A stretch of 64,000 bases of DNA from Spirochaetaceae bacterium bin103 (lineage in GTDB: Bacteria > Spirochaetota > Spirochaetia > SZUA-6 > Bin103). Where the stretch lies: contig MPNH01000007.1 of NCBI GenBank assembly GCA_002238925.1, positions 55,121-119,120 of the forward strand, given 5' to 3'. Below the pieces are notes generated by a model. That model made no database searches and was not told where the DNA came from. It saw only the letters and a program-made list of their open reading frames with translations. A program made the position numbers and the translations under genes. Numbering within the stretch: position 1 is the stretch's first letter; every line of letters starts with the position of its first letter. Positions 54,359 to 63,369 of this stretch are shown in pieces.

Positions 54359-56725
54359 GTGAACACCGGCGAACCCGCACAGGGTGTCGACCTACTGCGC
54401 AAGCACATCGCCGCACTGAGCGGCGCGATTCTGCGCGTTAGCGCGACCCTCGACGTCACCACTGTTCTGCAGGAAATCGTCGACAGCGCCCGCGCGCTCA
54501 CCGGCGCCGGGCTCGGCGTGATCACCACCATCGACGACGCCGACCAGGTGGAGGAGTTCGTCAGCTCCGGCTTCACCGCCGAGCATCAAGAGGCGTTCAT
54601 CGCCTGGCCGGACGGGCCCAGGCTCTGGGCGCACCTCCGCGACCTGCCGGGCCCGTTTCGCCTGACGGATCTACCTGCCTTCGTTTCGTCGCTTGGCTAT
54701 GCCCCGGACCTGATGAATGCGAAGACCTTCCAGGGCATGCCGCTGCGCCACCTCGGCAAACAGGTCGGCAATCTGTTCCTGGCAGACAAGGAAGGCGCGC
54801 AGGAGTTCACCGACGAAGACGAGGAGGTGCTGGTGCTGTTCGCCTCGCTCGCAGCGACGGCAGTCGCCAATGCCCGCACCCACCGCGACGAGCAGCGCGC
54901 GCGGGCCGACCTGGAGGCGCTGGTCGAAACTTCGCCGGTCGGCGTGGTGGTGTTCGATGCCCGAAGCGGCCACATGGTCTCGTTCAATCGAGAGACGCGG
55001 CGCATCATGGAGAGTCTGCGCACCGCCGGCCGCCCGCTGGACGAGCTGCTGCGGGTGGTAACGTTCCGGCGCGCCGACGGGCGCGAGATCTCGCTCGCCG
55101 ACTTCCCGCTGGCGCGGCACTTCAGCGGCGGCGAGACCGTGCGCGCGGAGGAGGTGGTGCTGTCGGTTCCCGACGGCCGCAGTGTCAGGATGTTGATCAA
55201 CTCGACGCCGATCCGTTCCGAAGACGGCTCGGTCGCATCGGTGGTGGTCACCATGCAGGATCTGGCGCCGCTCGACGAGCTCGAGCGCCTGCGCGCAGAG
55301 TTCCTGGGCATGGTGAGCCACGAACTGCGCGCGCCGCTCACCTCGATCATGGGCTCGTCGGGTGTCCTGCTCGATGCCGCTCCGGAACTCGACCCGGCCG
55401 AGCGGCACGAATACTTCCGGATCATCCACGACCAGGCCCGGCACATGCGCGGACTCATCAGCGACCTGCTGGATGTGGGGCGCATCGACGCGGGGACGCT
55501 GTCGGTGGCGCCGGAGCCCTCGGAGGTGGCCGACCTGGTGGACCGGGCGCGGAACACGTTCCTGTCCGGCGGCGGACGGCACACCGTGCTCATCGACCTG
55601 CCGCCGGACCTGCCGCGGGTCATGGCCGATCGGCCGCGCATCGTGCAGGTGCTGAACAACCTGCTGTCCAACGCCGCCCGTCACTCGCCGGAGTCCTCGC
55701 CGCTGCGGGTCGCCGGCGAACGCAACGGCGTTCATGTGACGGTCGCGGTCTCGGATGAGGGCCAGGGCGTGGCGCCCGAGCGGCTGCCCCTCCTGTTCCG
55801 CAAGTACTACACCGGGCTCGCCGACGGCGGCGGCGAGCACATGAAGGACACCACCGGCCTGGGGCTGGTCATCTGCAAGGGGCTGGTGGAGGCGCACGGC
55901 GGCCGCATCCGCGCCGAGAGCGGCGGCGTCGGCCAGGGCGCGCGGTTCACCTTTACGCTGCCGGTTGCCGAGCAGACCCGCAACGTGGAGCCGCCGGCTG
56001 TCTCCGGCCGGTACAGCCCGCACACGTCCCCGGAGACTGGCGATCCTGTCCGCATCCTGGTGGTGGACGACGACCCGCAGACGCTGCGCTACGTGCGCGA
56101 CGCGCTTACCGGTTCCGGGTACGCGCCGCTGGTAACCGGAGGCCATGAGAACCTGTCGCACATCATCCGGACCGAACAGCCGCAACTGGTGCTGCTCGAC
56201 CTGATGCTGCCCGGGACCGACGGGATCGAGCTGATGAAGAGCGTGCCCGAACTCGCCGACCTGCCGGTGGTGTTCATTTCCGGTTACGGCCGCGACGAAA
56301 CTATCGCGCGGGCCCTAGAGAGCGGGGCAGCCGACTACATCGTCAAGCCATTCTCCGCCACCGAGCTTACCGCCCGCGTGCGGGCGGCGCTGCGCCGGCG
56401 CGACGGGCCGGAGCCGTTCGCGTTGGGAGACCTGGCAATTCACTACGAACAGCGGCAGGTGACGGTGGCGGGACGGGAGGTCACGTTGACCGCCACCGAG
56501 TTCGACCTGCTGAGTCTGCTGTCCCGCAACGCGGGGCGGGTCATGACCTACGAAACCATCCTGCGCCAGGTGTGGAGCAGTCGTACCACCGGAGACGCAA
56601 ACCTGGTCCGCAATTTCATGAAGAAGCTGCGCGCGAAGCTCGGCGAAGATGCGGCGAACCCGTCATGGATCCTGAACGTGCGCGGGGTCGGCTATCGTAT
56701 GCCGGCGCCGGGGCAGCCGCTGTAA
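54359..56725 (+). CDS. GAF-PAS histidine kinase fused to receiver and OmpR-type winged helix
   Basis: 788 residues from GTG 54359 (815 from ATG 54278). Order: GAF (about 20-175, ITTIDDADQVEEFVSSGF), PAS (190-300, SPVGVVVFDARSGHMVSFNR), HisKA (EFLGMVSHELRAPLTSIMGS), HATPase (LNNLLSNAARHSPES, VSDEGQGVAPERLPLLFRKY, TGLGLVICKGLVEAHGG), receiver (VRILVVDDDPQTLRYV, LVLLDLMLPGTDGIEL, DYIVKPFSATELTARV), then an OmpR-type winged helix (LTATEFDLLSLLSRNAGRVM, ILNVRGVGYRMPAPG). No transmembrane segment, so it is a cytosolic sensor, kinase and DNA-binding factor in one chain. The convergent gene at 56756 is a close paralogue without GAF. Confidence 0.88.
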   Translation: MNTGEPAQGVDLLRKHIAALSGAILRVSATLDVTTVLQEIVDSARALTGAGLGVITTIDDADQVEEFVSSGFTAEHQEAFIAWPDGPRLWAHLRDLPGPFRLTDLPAFVSSLGYAPDLMNAKTFQGMPLRHLGKQVGNLFLADKEGAQEFTDEDEEVLVLFASLAATAVANARTHRDEQRARADLEALVETSPVGVVVFDARSGHMVSFNRETRRIMESLRTAGRPLDELLRVVTFRRADGREISLADFPLARHFSGGETVRAEEVVLSVPDGRSVRMLINSTPIRSEDGSVASVVVTMQDLAPLDELERLRAEFLGMVSHELRAPLTSIMGSSGVLLDAAPELDPAERHEYFRIIHDQARHMRGLISDLLDVGRIDAGTLSVAPEPSEVADLVDRARNTFLSGGGRHTVLIDLPPDLPRVMADRPRIVQVLNNLLSNAARHSPESSPLRVAGERNGVHVTVAVSDEGQGVAPERLPLLFRKYYTGLADGGGEHMKDTTGLGLVICKGLVEAHGGRIRAESGGVGQGARFTFTLPVAEQTRNVEPPAVSGRYSPHTSPETGDPVRILVVDDDPQTLRYVRDALTGSGYAPLVTGGHENLSHIIRTEQPQLVLLDLMLPGTDGIELMKSVPELADLPVVFISGYGRDETIARALESGAADYIVKPFSATELTARVRAALRRRDGPEPFALGDLAIHYEQRQVTVAGREVTLTATEFDLLSLLSRNAGRVMTYETILRQVWSSRTTGDANLVRNFMKKLRAKLGEDAANPSWILNVRGVGYRMPAPGQPL

Positions 56726-56755
56726 ACCGACCGGGGCATACCGCCAAGAAGATCC

Positions 56756-58720
56756 TTACCGGTCTCCCGGCGCAACCATCCGGTAGCCTATGCCGCGCTC
56801 ATTGAAAATGTACTTCGGGCTCGACGAGAAATCGCCCAGCTTGCCGCGCAGTTTCTTCACGAAGGTGCGCACCGGTTCCGAGCTTTCCGTTACCCGCTCG
56901 CCCCAGATTTGGCGCAGCAGCGACTCGTAGGTCAGCACCCGCCCCGCGTTCACCGACAAGATGCGCAACAACTCGTACTCGGTAACGGTCAGCCGTACCG
57001 CACGGCCGCCGACGGTCACGCGGCGCCGCTCGTAGTCGATAGCCAAGTCCGCTACCAGGAACGGATCGGGCCTGGTTCGCTTGCGCAGGGCTGCTCTGAC
57101 CCTGGCCGTCAACTCGGTCGGCGAGAACGGCTTGACGATATAGTCGGCGGCACCCGCTTCCAACGCCCTCACGATCGTCTCGTCCCTGCCGTACCCGGAG
57201 ATGAAGATTACCGGGAGATCGGCCAGCGCGGGGACGGATTCCATCAGTGCGATGCCGTCCAACCCGGGAAACATCAGGTCCAGCAATACCAGCTCGGGCT
57301 TCATCCTGCGGATCAGGCGCGGCACCTCGCGCGGGTCGCCGGTCACCGCCGGAGCGTAGCCGGCCCTGGTCAGAGCGTCGCGGACAATGCGCAGGGTCAA
57401 CGGGTCGTCGTCGACCACCAGAATCCCCGTGCGCCGGCCATCGCGCAGCAGCTGCGACGGTCCCTCGGCACCGTCCCGACCGGGTTCTTCGACCGCCGGC
57501 AGCGTGAACGTGATCCGCGTCCCCTGCCCCGGCCCCCCCCCCACCCCCCCCGCGCGCCCCCCCGCGCGCAGCGGCGCCGCCGGCCCCTCGGCCCCGCCCC
57601 GCCCGGGTTCTTCGACCGCCGGCAGCCTGAACGTGATCCGCGTCCCCTGCCCCGGCCCCAGGCTCTCGGCCCGGATGCGGCCTCCGTGCGCCTCCACCAA
57701 CCCCTTGCAGATAGCCAAGCCGAGGCCGTCCCGGCCGCCGTCCGCGCCCTGGCCGCCGCCGGCGGAGTGCTTGCGGAACAGTTGCGGCAACTGCTCCGGC
57801 GGCACACCGCTGCCTTCGCCGAATACCGAGATCGCCAATTCAGCTCCTGCACGCGCTGCCGCAACCTGGATGGGGCAGGACACGAGCGAGTGCCGCGCCG
57901 CGTTGGCAAACAGATTGTTCAGGACCTGCACGATCCGCCGCTTGTCCGCGATTACCCGCGGCAGCCCCGGCGGCAGGTCGATGTGCAGGTGGTGCCGGGC
58001 ACCACTACTCAGGAATGTGCTCCTGGCGTGGTCCACGAGCGCGGAAACCTCCTGTGGTTCGGAGTCCACCGAAAGGGTGCCGTTGTCGATGCGTCCGGCG
58101 TCGAGCAAGTCTCGTATCAAGCCGTCCATGTCGTCGGCTTGCTGCTCGATGATCCGGAAGAACTGGCGCACCTCCGCCGGGTCGACGACGCGCGGGTTGC
58201 CGAGCACGGTGGCGGCCAGGCCCTTGATGGCACTCAGCGGCGCGCGCAACTCGTGGCTCACCAACTCCAGGATCTCCGCCCGCTGCCGCTCCAACTCGTC
58301 GAGCGGCCCAAGGTCCTGCATCGCCACCACTACCGATTGGACCTCGCCGCCGTCGGACGTGACTGGCGCGGCGTTGACCAGAGCCCTGACGCTCCTGCCG
58401 CCGCGCACGGACAGCTCGATCTGTTCGCCGCGCACCGTGGCGGCGCCGTGCAGAATCGCCGGCAGCGGAAACTCATCGGACGCGGTCTCCCGCCGGTCGG
58501 AGAACCTGCAGGTAACGACCTGCAACAGCTCCTCCACGGTCTGCCCCGGATCGATCAGACTCGACACGATCCGCCGCGCCTCCCGGTTGTGCGAAACCGG
58601 GTGGCCAGTCGTGGCATCGAACACCGCGACACCCACCGGCGAGGTGTCGATCAGGTGCCGCAGGGCCTCGTTTTCCCTGCTGAGTTGTTCCACGCTCTTC
58701 ACTTCTTCCGCACCGTTCAT
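56756..58720 (-). CDS. PAS histidine kinase fused to receiver and OmpR-type winged helix
   Basis: 654 residues from ATG 58720 (TTG 58777 possible). PAS (TSPVGVAVFDATTGHPVSHN), HisKA (EILELVSHELRAPLSAIKGL), HATPase (LNNLFANAARHSLVSC, GLGLAICKGLVEAHGG), receiver (GILVVDDDPLTLRIV, LVLLDLMFPGLDGIALM, DYIVKPFSPTELTARV) and winged helix (LTVTEYELLRILSVNAGRVL, IFNERGIGYRMVAPG). The end of the HATPase domain is duplicated in frame (41 codons, 57481-57536 repeated at 57604-57659) around a poly-C stretch; this may be artefactual. It is a paralogue of the gene at 54359, arranged tail to tail with a 30-nt gap. Soluble, no membrane helix. Confidence 0.88.
   Translation of the reverse strand: MNGAEEVKSVEQLSRENEALRHLIDTSPVGVAVFDATTGHPVSHNREARRIVSSLIDPGQTVEELLQVVTCRFSDRRETASDEFPLPAILHGAATVRGEQIELSVRGGRSVRALVNAAPVTSDGGEVQSVVVAMQDLGPLDELERQRAEILELVSHELRAPLSAIKGLAATVLGNPRVVDPAEVRQFFRIIEQQADDMDGLIRDLLDAGRIDNGTLSVDSEPQEVSALVDHARSTFLSSGARHHLHIDLPPGLPRVIADKRRIVQVLNNLFANAARHSLVSCPIQVAAARAGAELAISVFGEGSGVPPEQLPQLFRKHSAGGGQGADGGRDGLGLAICKGLVEAHGGRIRAESLGPGQGTRITFRLPAVEEPGRGGAEGPAAPLRAGGRAGGVGGGPGQGTRITFTLPAVEEPGRDGAEGPSQLLRDGRRTGILVVDDDPLTLRIVRDALTRAGYAPAVTGDPREVPRLIRRMKPELVLLDLMFPGLDGIALMESVPALADLPVIFISGYGRDETIVRALEAGAADYIVKPFSPTELTARVRAALRKRTRPDPFLVADLAIDYERRRVTVGGRAVRLTVTEYELLRILSVNAGRVLTYESLLRQIWGERVTESSEPVRTFVKKLRGKLGDFSSSPKYIFNERGIGYRMVAPGDR
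57481..57659. repeat. In-frame 123-bp tandem duplication around a poly-C tract
   Basis: 57481-57536 recurs at 57604-57659 with about two differences (GGGTTCTTCGACCGCCGGC to CCCCTGCCCCGGC). The intervening 57537-57580 is almost only C with CGCG. The two copies start 123 bp apart, keeping frame. Confidence 0.7.
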
Positions 58721-58818
58721 GCGGCCATCCCACCGCTCAGGGGTCGAACCATCTCCAGCCGGCAATTGCGCGGACAATCCACGAACACGGCACTCAGTTT
58801 AGCAGGAACTTCACGCGC

Positions 58819-58847
58819 TTGAGACAGCGCTTGCCGTACCCTATACT
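58819..58847 (+). promoter_or_regulatory. Promoter of the zinc-ribbon membrane protein gene
   Basis: TTGAGA at 58819-58824, 17-nt spacer, TATACT at 58842-58847. The predicted start near 58854 gives a 20-nt leader containing AGAGGA ahead of ATG 58874. Confidence 0.6.
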
Positions 58848-58873
58848 GCGGGCCGCTAAAAGAGGATGGCGAG

Positions 58874-59809
58874 ATGATGCGATACCGGCAATGTCGCAGC
58901 TGCAGCTTCTGGGTGACCCGCGGAGAACGGTTCTGCGCCAACTGCGGCGGCAACCGGCCCTTTCAGTCCGGGCGCGGCCAGCGTTCCGCGTGGCTGGTGT
59001 TCACCACCATGCTCGGCGGCGTGCTCGGCGGCAGCGTGTTCTACCGCCCCGACTCCAGCCTGCTCCTGTACGGCTGCCTTGCCGGCGGCGCCACCGGCCT
59101 GGCCTGGGGGCTGGGCCTGTTCGCCGAGGTCTCGGCCATCCTGCAGGGGCGCCGCCGCTCTCCCTCCCTGCAAACCAGCGAACTGCGGCTCGCCGGCAGG
59201 CTGGCCGAGCTCCTGCACACCAGGCGCCAGGTGCGCGACCTGCTCGGCCGCCTGCGCGCGGAGGCGTCCACCGCCACCGCCGGCCAGCTCCTGGCCGTCC
59301 TGAAGAGGGCCGACGGCGCCGTCAACCGAGCGGTCCGCCGCTACACCGCCGAATTGGCCAAGCTGGAGTTGATCCGCTGGCGCAACGCGCTGGAGCCGCT
59401 GCTGGAGCCGCCGCACCCCGAGGGCGGCCCGTTCGCCAGCCAGCGCGAGCGCCTCGACGAGATCCACCGCCACCGGCAGCGCGGCCATCGCCTGCTAACC
59501 GCCTGGCGCGGCGCCGGCCTGGACGCCCCGGAACTAAGCGGCCCAACCGTGCAGCAGCTCGAGCGCTGGCTCGACACCTGCGACCGGATCATGGAGCGCG
59601 CCATCGCCGAGAACGCGCACGCCGCCCTGAGCAGCATCGCCGCCGCGGAACTGGTGCCCTGCGCCGACCCCCAGGTGGAGGCCGAACTGCACCGCCTGGA
59701 CACCGCCGCCGGCGACCTTGAACCGGACGAGCTGGAACAGGTCCAGCACGCCCTCGACCGCCTGCAGGCCAAGGAACAACTCGACCGCGAGTTCCGCCCC
59801 CGGCGCTGA
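58874..59809 (+). CDS. Zinc-ribbon membrane protein, hypothetical
   Basis: 311 residues. N-terminal zinc ribbon (CRSCSFWVTRGERFCANCGG, two CxxC pairs), then two hydrophobic segments (SAWLVFTTMLGGVLGGSVF, LLLYGCLAGGATGLAWGLG), then about 200 residues of charged helix (LAELLHTRRQVRDLLGRLRA, LAKLELIRWRNALEPLLEPP) probably in the cytoplasm. No named family. The promoter upstream is good. It converges on the metallo-hydrolase gene, stops 12 nt apart. Confidence 0.75.
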   Translation: MMRYRQCRSCSFWVTRGERFCANCGGNRPFQSGRGQRSAWLVFTTMLGGVLGGSVFYRPDSSLLLYGCLAGGATGLAWGLGLFAEVSAILQGRRRSPSLQTSELRLAGRLAELLHTRRQVRDLLGRLRAEASTATAGQLLAVLKRADGAVNRAVRRYTAELAKLELIRWRNALEPLLEPPHPEGGPFASQRERLDEIHRHRQRGHRLLTAWRGAGLDAPELSGPTVQQLERWLDTCDRIMERAIAENAHAALSSIAAAELVPCADPQVEAELHRLDTAAGDLEPDELEQVQHALDRLQAKEQLDREFRPRR

Positions 59810-59821
59810 CCAGCCAGCCCC

Positions 59822-60505
59822 CTACAGGAACGGGTTGTGGCGTTGCTCCGCGTGCAGGGTGGTGTGTTCCCCGTGCCCGGGCACCACGTAGGACTCATCC
59901 GGCAACTCGAACAGGCGCTGCTTGATCGACCTGATCAGCGCGTACGCATCGCCGCCGGGAAGATCGGTACGCCCCACCGACTGCCGAAACAGGGTATCGC
60001 CCGCGAACAGCAGCGGCTCGCCGGTCACCTCGGTATAGAAACAGCATGACCCCGGCGAGTGGCCGGGCGTGTGAATGGTGGTAAGCAGCTTGCGCCCGCC
60101 GAGGGCCACCTCGAAGCCTTCCTCGATGAACTGGTCCACCTCGCCCGGCGGCGGCACCGGAATCCCGAACATCAGCCCCTGCTCCTGCAGCCGCCGGTAC
60201 AACTCCTCGTCGTCCCGGTGCAGCAGAATCGGCACGTCCAGCCGCCGCTTCACCGCGTCGGACCCGCCGATATGATCGAAGTGCGCATGCGTGTGCAGAA
60301 GCTGCGTCACCTTGAGCCCGCGTTCGCCCACCGCCTGCAGCAGCGCCTCCGGATCGTCCCCCGGATCGATCACCACCGCCCTGCGGCTGTCCCGCTCATA
60401 CACCAGCGAGCAGTTGCAGCCTAAGCTGCCGATCGCGAACGTCTCCACCACCAGCGGCGTTGTTCCTCCGCCCGCGCCGCGTCCCTTCGGTTCAGACTCC
60501 GTCAC
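59822..60505 (-). CDS. Metallo-beta-lactamase-fold hydrolase (glyoxalase II-like)
   Basis: 227-residue cytosolic metal hydrolase. Ligand motifs: LLHTHAHFDHIGGSDAVKR (THxHxDH), TIHTPGHSPGSCCFY, LLFAGDTLFRQSVGRTDLPG and VVPGHGEHTTLHAEQRHNPF. This set is typical of hydroxyacylglutathione hydrolase-like thioesterases (YcbL group). A TATGCT box at 60523-60518 suggests a transcription start near 60511, so GTG 60505 (VTESEPKG) is favoured over ATG 60517, which would fall upstream of it. Confidence 0.9.
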   Translation of the reverse strand: MTESEPKGRGAGGGTTPLVVETFAIGSLGCNCSLVYERDSRRAVVIDPGDDPEALLQAVGERGLKVTQLLHTHAHFDHIGGSDAVKRRLDVPILLHRDDEELYRRLQEQGLMFGIPVPPPGEVDQFIEEGFEVALGGRKLLTTIHTPGHSPGSCCFYTEVTGEPLLFAGDTLFRQSVGRTDLPGGDAYALIRSIKQRLFELPDESYVVPGHGEHTTLHAEQRHNPFL

Positions 60506-60564
60506 ACCGCATAGCATAGCAGACAACGGCCAAGAGCCGCCGCCCACCCCCGGCCCGAACCGCC

Positions 60565-61116
60565 CTACGCTGGGCCTTCGCCTGCGTGTCGCTCGTAACC
60601 CTCGCCGGAGGCGGCATAAAGCGTCTTGCCGGAGTTCACGATTTGCAATTTGTGCTGGCCGCAACGGCCGCATCGCCAGAATTGGATGCGCCCGCCAGCG
60701 TTGGTGTGAACGTACATCGAAAGAGCCCACACATGATGCAACCTCTCCACACACGCGCTCTCGGCGGCAGACCACGCGTGATCCGGCATCGCGGCCACTG
60801 CGCGCAGCGCTTGCAGGGTTGGGTTGTCAAATGCTTCCATGCCGGGTGCAGCTAAACCCGCCGCCGCCCGCGCCCGTACGAGGAGTCCCCGCCGAACACG
60901 GGAAGCACGCTCTGTCTCGGAATACGAAGCTGCCATGGACCCCCAGTCAAACGGCAGCCAACCGGCTGGACGCTCCGGCACATAGCCATTACGTTGAATG
61001 ATAGCCTTTGCCGGAACTATGCATTGCTGTGGGGGCACCGTGGCGTAGCGGGCAGAAGGTTGCTGTAGTGTTACGCGTTCCTCGGACGCCACGAGTGCCT
61101 CCGCAATCTGCCGCAT
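60565..61116 (-). CDS. Hypothetical protein with one CxxC finger
   Basis: 183 residues from ATG 61116 (MRQIAEALVASEERVTL); TTG 61134 and ATG 60936 (MAASYSETERASRV) are alternatives and the last has GGGGG just upstream. The C-terminal third carries HVWALSMYVHTNAGGRIQFW then RCGRCGQHKLQIVNSGKTLY, a likely zinc-binding hairpin. No family recognised. Codon composition is less GC-biased than in flanking genes, suggesting recent acquisition. Confidence 0.45.
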   Translation of the reverse strand: MRQIAEALVASEERVTLQQPSARYATVPPQQCIVPAKAIIQRNGYVPERPAGWLPFDWGSMAASYSETERASRVRRGLLVRARAAAGLAAPGMEAFDNPTLQALRAVAAMPDHAWSAAESACVERLHHVWALSMYVHTNAGGRIQFWRCGRCGQHKLQIVNSGKTLYAASGEGYERHAGEGPA

Positions 61117-61229
61117 AAGGCCAATAGACAACAAAGTGGGACACCGCAGCGTGGTGAGGGGCAGAAGGTCTTACGTTCACGTTACCCTCACCACCGCTCC
61201 GGTGCCCCAACCAAATTCCTCAATTCCAA

Positions 61230-61409
61230 TCATAATCGACGTACACGTGGAGAGCTGGTACGCCCCTGGCGCCGTTTCCTGATCCGGAAGTAGTAAACCT
61301 CAAACAGGATGGCGGGTACTCCCAACAACACGACAGCGCTCGCCAGCAAGCCGATCAGCGCCCCGGTGTCGAACATCCAGTTGCTATGGCCGATGAGACC
61401 GATCACCAT
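61230..61409 (-). CDS. Small membrane protein of 59 residues
   Basis: Reads MVIGLIGHSNWMFDTGALIG, then LLASAVVLLGVPAILFEVYY, then FRIRKRRQGRTSSPRVRRL. It has one or two hydrophobic segments followed by a strongly basic tail, the positive-inside signature of a small inner-membrane protein. A purine-rich GGGAGGGG directly precedes ATG 61409; GTG 61406 would have better spacing. No family recognised. It lies 196 nt beyond the collagen-like gene's terminator, on the same strand. Confidence 0.5.
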   Translation of the reverse strand: MVIGLIGHSNWMFDTGALIGLLASAVVLLGVPAILFEVYYFRIRKRRQGRTSSPRVRRL

Positions 61410-61605
61410 TCCCCTCCCAGGAAACGAAAAAGGGGCTGACTCGGGGGTGTGACGGTCTCAACTGACCCTCCCCGAAGCAGTCCCCCCCAACAATGCTTGT
61501 CGAAATTGTTTGTGTGCGGGCTCTCTCTTCTCCTACCTGTTCGCCGCGATGCCCACACTCATGCTGCAAGCGGGATGGAGCACGATGCCAGTGCTCCGGT
61601 GGCGA

Positions 61606-61677
61606 AGAGAAAAAGAAGGGCCACCAGACGCGAGCGGGCAGGAGGTCTAGACCATACCGCACAAGCTCTGGTGGCCC
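61606..61677 (-). terminator. Terminator of the collagen-like lipoprotein gene
   Basis: On the reverse strand GGGCCACCAGA (61677-61667) pairs with TCTGGTGGCCC (61628-61618), an 11-bp perfect stem with a 38-nt loop, followed by TTCTTTTTCTCTT. It starts 28 nt after the stop at 61705. Confidence 0.75.
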
Positions 61678-61704
61678 CGTTTATCATTCTTTGTTCTATA
61701 TCTC

Positions 61705-63369
61705 CTACGGCTCGTCTACTACGCTTACCCGAACGGACAGATCCTTGCTGTCTTCAAACAGGCCTGGCGGAGTTCTGTTGTTCCAAGCCTTGTATGTAAC
61801 CGTGATGGTTACGCTACCGGACTTGAGAGCCTGGAAGTTGATCGTGTGGGTAGCGAATTCATCTCCACCTGTCCCGTCATTGTAATCCAAGTCTCCGATC
61901 TCGACGATAGTCGGATCGGATGATGTTACCTCGTAACAGGATCCATTATCCGTTTCCGGCCCAGTGTTAGGACTGGTAAATTCGTCAGCATCGCACATAT
62001 CCATATGGGCAGCCGCCGTCGTACTCGCTGATTCCCCGGCTTCACCATCCTGAGCTGGATCAGTGCTGTCATTCGCGTCACCAGAAACATGCCCAGCGAA
62101 CTTGAAGCCGGCCACGTTGTCGACGTCGCCACTAAAAACTAACTGATGCCATCCGTCCCGAGTGTCGTCGGTCTCATTGAAGTTGAGAGGGTTATTCCGG
62201 CGGTAATCCACGTCGTTGGGATTGTGGAAGTTGAAGAACTGCGGCGCGTCGTACTGACCGACCGAGTATTCCCACGAAAGCACCGGCTTCAACTCCACCC
62301 TCAGGAGTAGCGAGTTGTCGTCTGCGGACACCTTGGGGTCGTCCGAGTCGTCATCTGTAGCACTGAAGGTGAACGTAACCTCGTCGCCAGTGTTGTGGAG
62401 CACGTCAACCAATACTTCGGTAGTACCGTTAGCAACCTCAATATAGCCAACGACAATTGCCCGGTCGGGATGACTCGACTTGGCCGAGAACGTCACATCA
62501 TCGCCGTCGGCGTCCGTGAAGAACTCGTCGAGGTTGAGCGCATCTGCGGTGGCAGTCTTGTCCACCACGATCTTGTATAGAGGCTTGGCGGGGCTGGCCG
62601 CGATGTCGTCATCGGGGTAGTCCGCCTCACCGCCACTGTCAAACATCAACTGAGCTAAGCCGTGCGTTTTGTCGGTGCGCGTTGGGGCTTGGTTGTTGAT
62701 GTGCACGTCGATCGTTTCCACCAATGCGTTGGTGGCCGTGTTGCGCACTTCAACGGTCGTTGTGCCCTTCGCGATGGCAAGAACTTCCCAATAGCCGTCT
62801 TTCTTCGTAACCGTCAACAGGTTCGTGTTGCCGCTCTTTACCGAATTTTCGGCGGCGGCCGTCACCTTGCAGGTTCCGCCCACATCAAGTGTTGCGCAGT
62901 CACCGCTCTCGTCTACGACATCTCCCGCGCCGACCGTGACGCTGATCGTCTGCCTGGCCGACAGGCTGTCGGTATCGGTAGCGGTCACCGTTATGGTCGC
63001 AGTTCCGTCCGCTACCCCGGTCACGCTTACCACGCTTCCCGAGACAGACACGGTCGCCGCAGCGGTGTCGTCCGAATCGGCACTATAGGTAAGCGCCTCC
63101 CCTTCCGGCTCGCTGAAGTTGGCTGCCACGTCCACCATGTGGGTAGCGCCCACTGCCACCGTAACGGCAGCGATTGTTCCAACCGTCGCTGGCGGCTGCT
63201 CGGCGGGCGGCTCGGTAGGCTCAGGCGTCGGCGTCGTCGGTGTGGGTCCCGGAGGTCCCGGAGGTCCCGGCTCTCCCGGCGCACCCGCGGCGCCCTGACA
63301 CGCGGCCAGCGCCACAACTACCATGAGCAATACGCCGACCTTCAGCCAGCGTCCTACAGCATTATTCAT
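61705..63369 (-). CDS. Lipoprotein with collagen-like segment and Ig-like domains
   Basis: 554-residue exported lipoprotein. Signal peptide VGVLLMVVVALAAC (lipobox Cys), then a short collagen-like stretch (GAPGEPGPPGPPGP) and a Thr/Pro/Glu linker. Two or more Ig-like/cadherin-like modules follow (VDVAANFSEPEGEALTYSAD with a calcium-type DSDD, TATITVTATDTDSLS; later LDEFFTDADGDDVTFSAKSS and VTFTFSATDDDSDDPKVS). The C-terminal 200 residues are Asp/Asn rich with a final FxxL-type strand. The acidic loops suggest calcium-dependent adhesion at the surface. ATG 63369 follows GGAGGATAAAGC. Its own terminator lies downstream. Confidence 0.82.
   Translation of the reverse strand: MNNAVGRWLKVGVLLMVVVALAACQGAAGAPGEPGPPGPPGPTPTTPTPEPTEPPAEQPPATVGTIAAVTVAVGATHMVDVAANFSEPEGEALTYSADSDDTAAATVSVSGSVVSVTGVADGTATITVTATDTDSLSARQTISVTVGAGDVVDESGDCATLDVGGTCKVTAAAENSVKSGNTNLLTVTKKDGYWEVLAIAKGTTTVEVRNTATNALVETIDVHINNQAPTRTDKTHGLAQLMFDSGGEADYPDDDIAASPAKPLYKIVVDKTATADALNLDEFFTDADGDDVTFSAKSSHPDRAIVVGYIEVANGTTEVLVDVLHNTGDEVTFTFSATDDDSDDPKVSADDNSLLLRVELKPVLSWEYSVGQYDAPQFFNFHNPNDVDYRRNNPLNFNETDDTRDGWHQLVFSGDVDNVAGFKFAGHVSGDANDSTDPAQDGEAGESASTTAAAHMDMCDADEFTSPNTGPETDNGSCYEVTSSDPTIVEIGDLDYNDGTGGDEFATHTINFQALKSGSVTITVTYKAWNNRTPPGLFEDSKDLSVRVSVVDEP

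Noticed and set aside
61384..61662. 92-codon reverse-strand frame near 61.5 kb
   Set aside because: It spans the terminator hairpin of the upstream gene and has no ribosome site.
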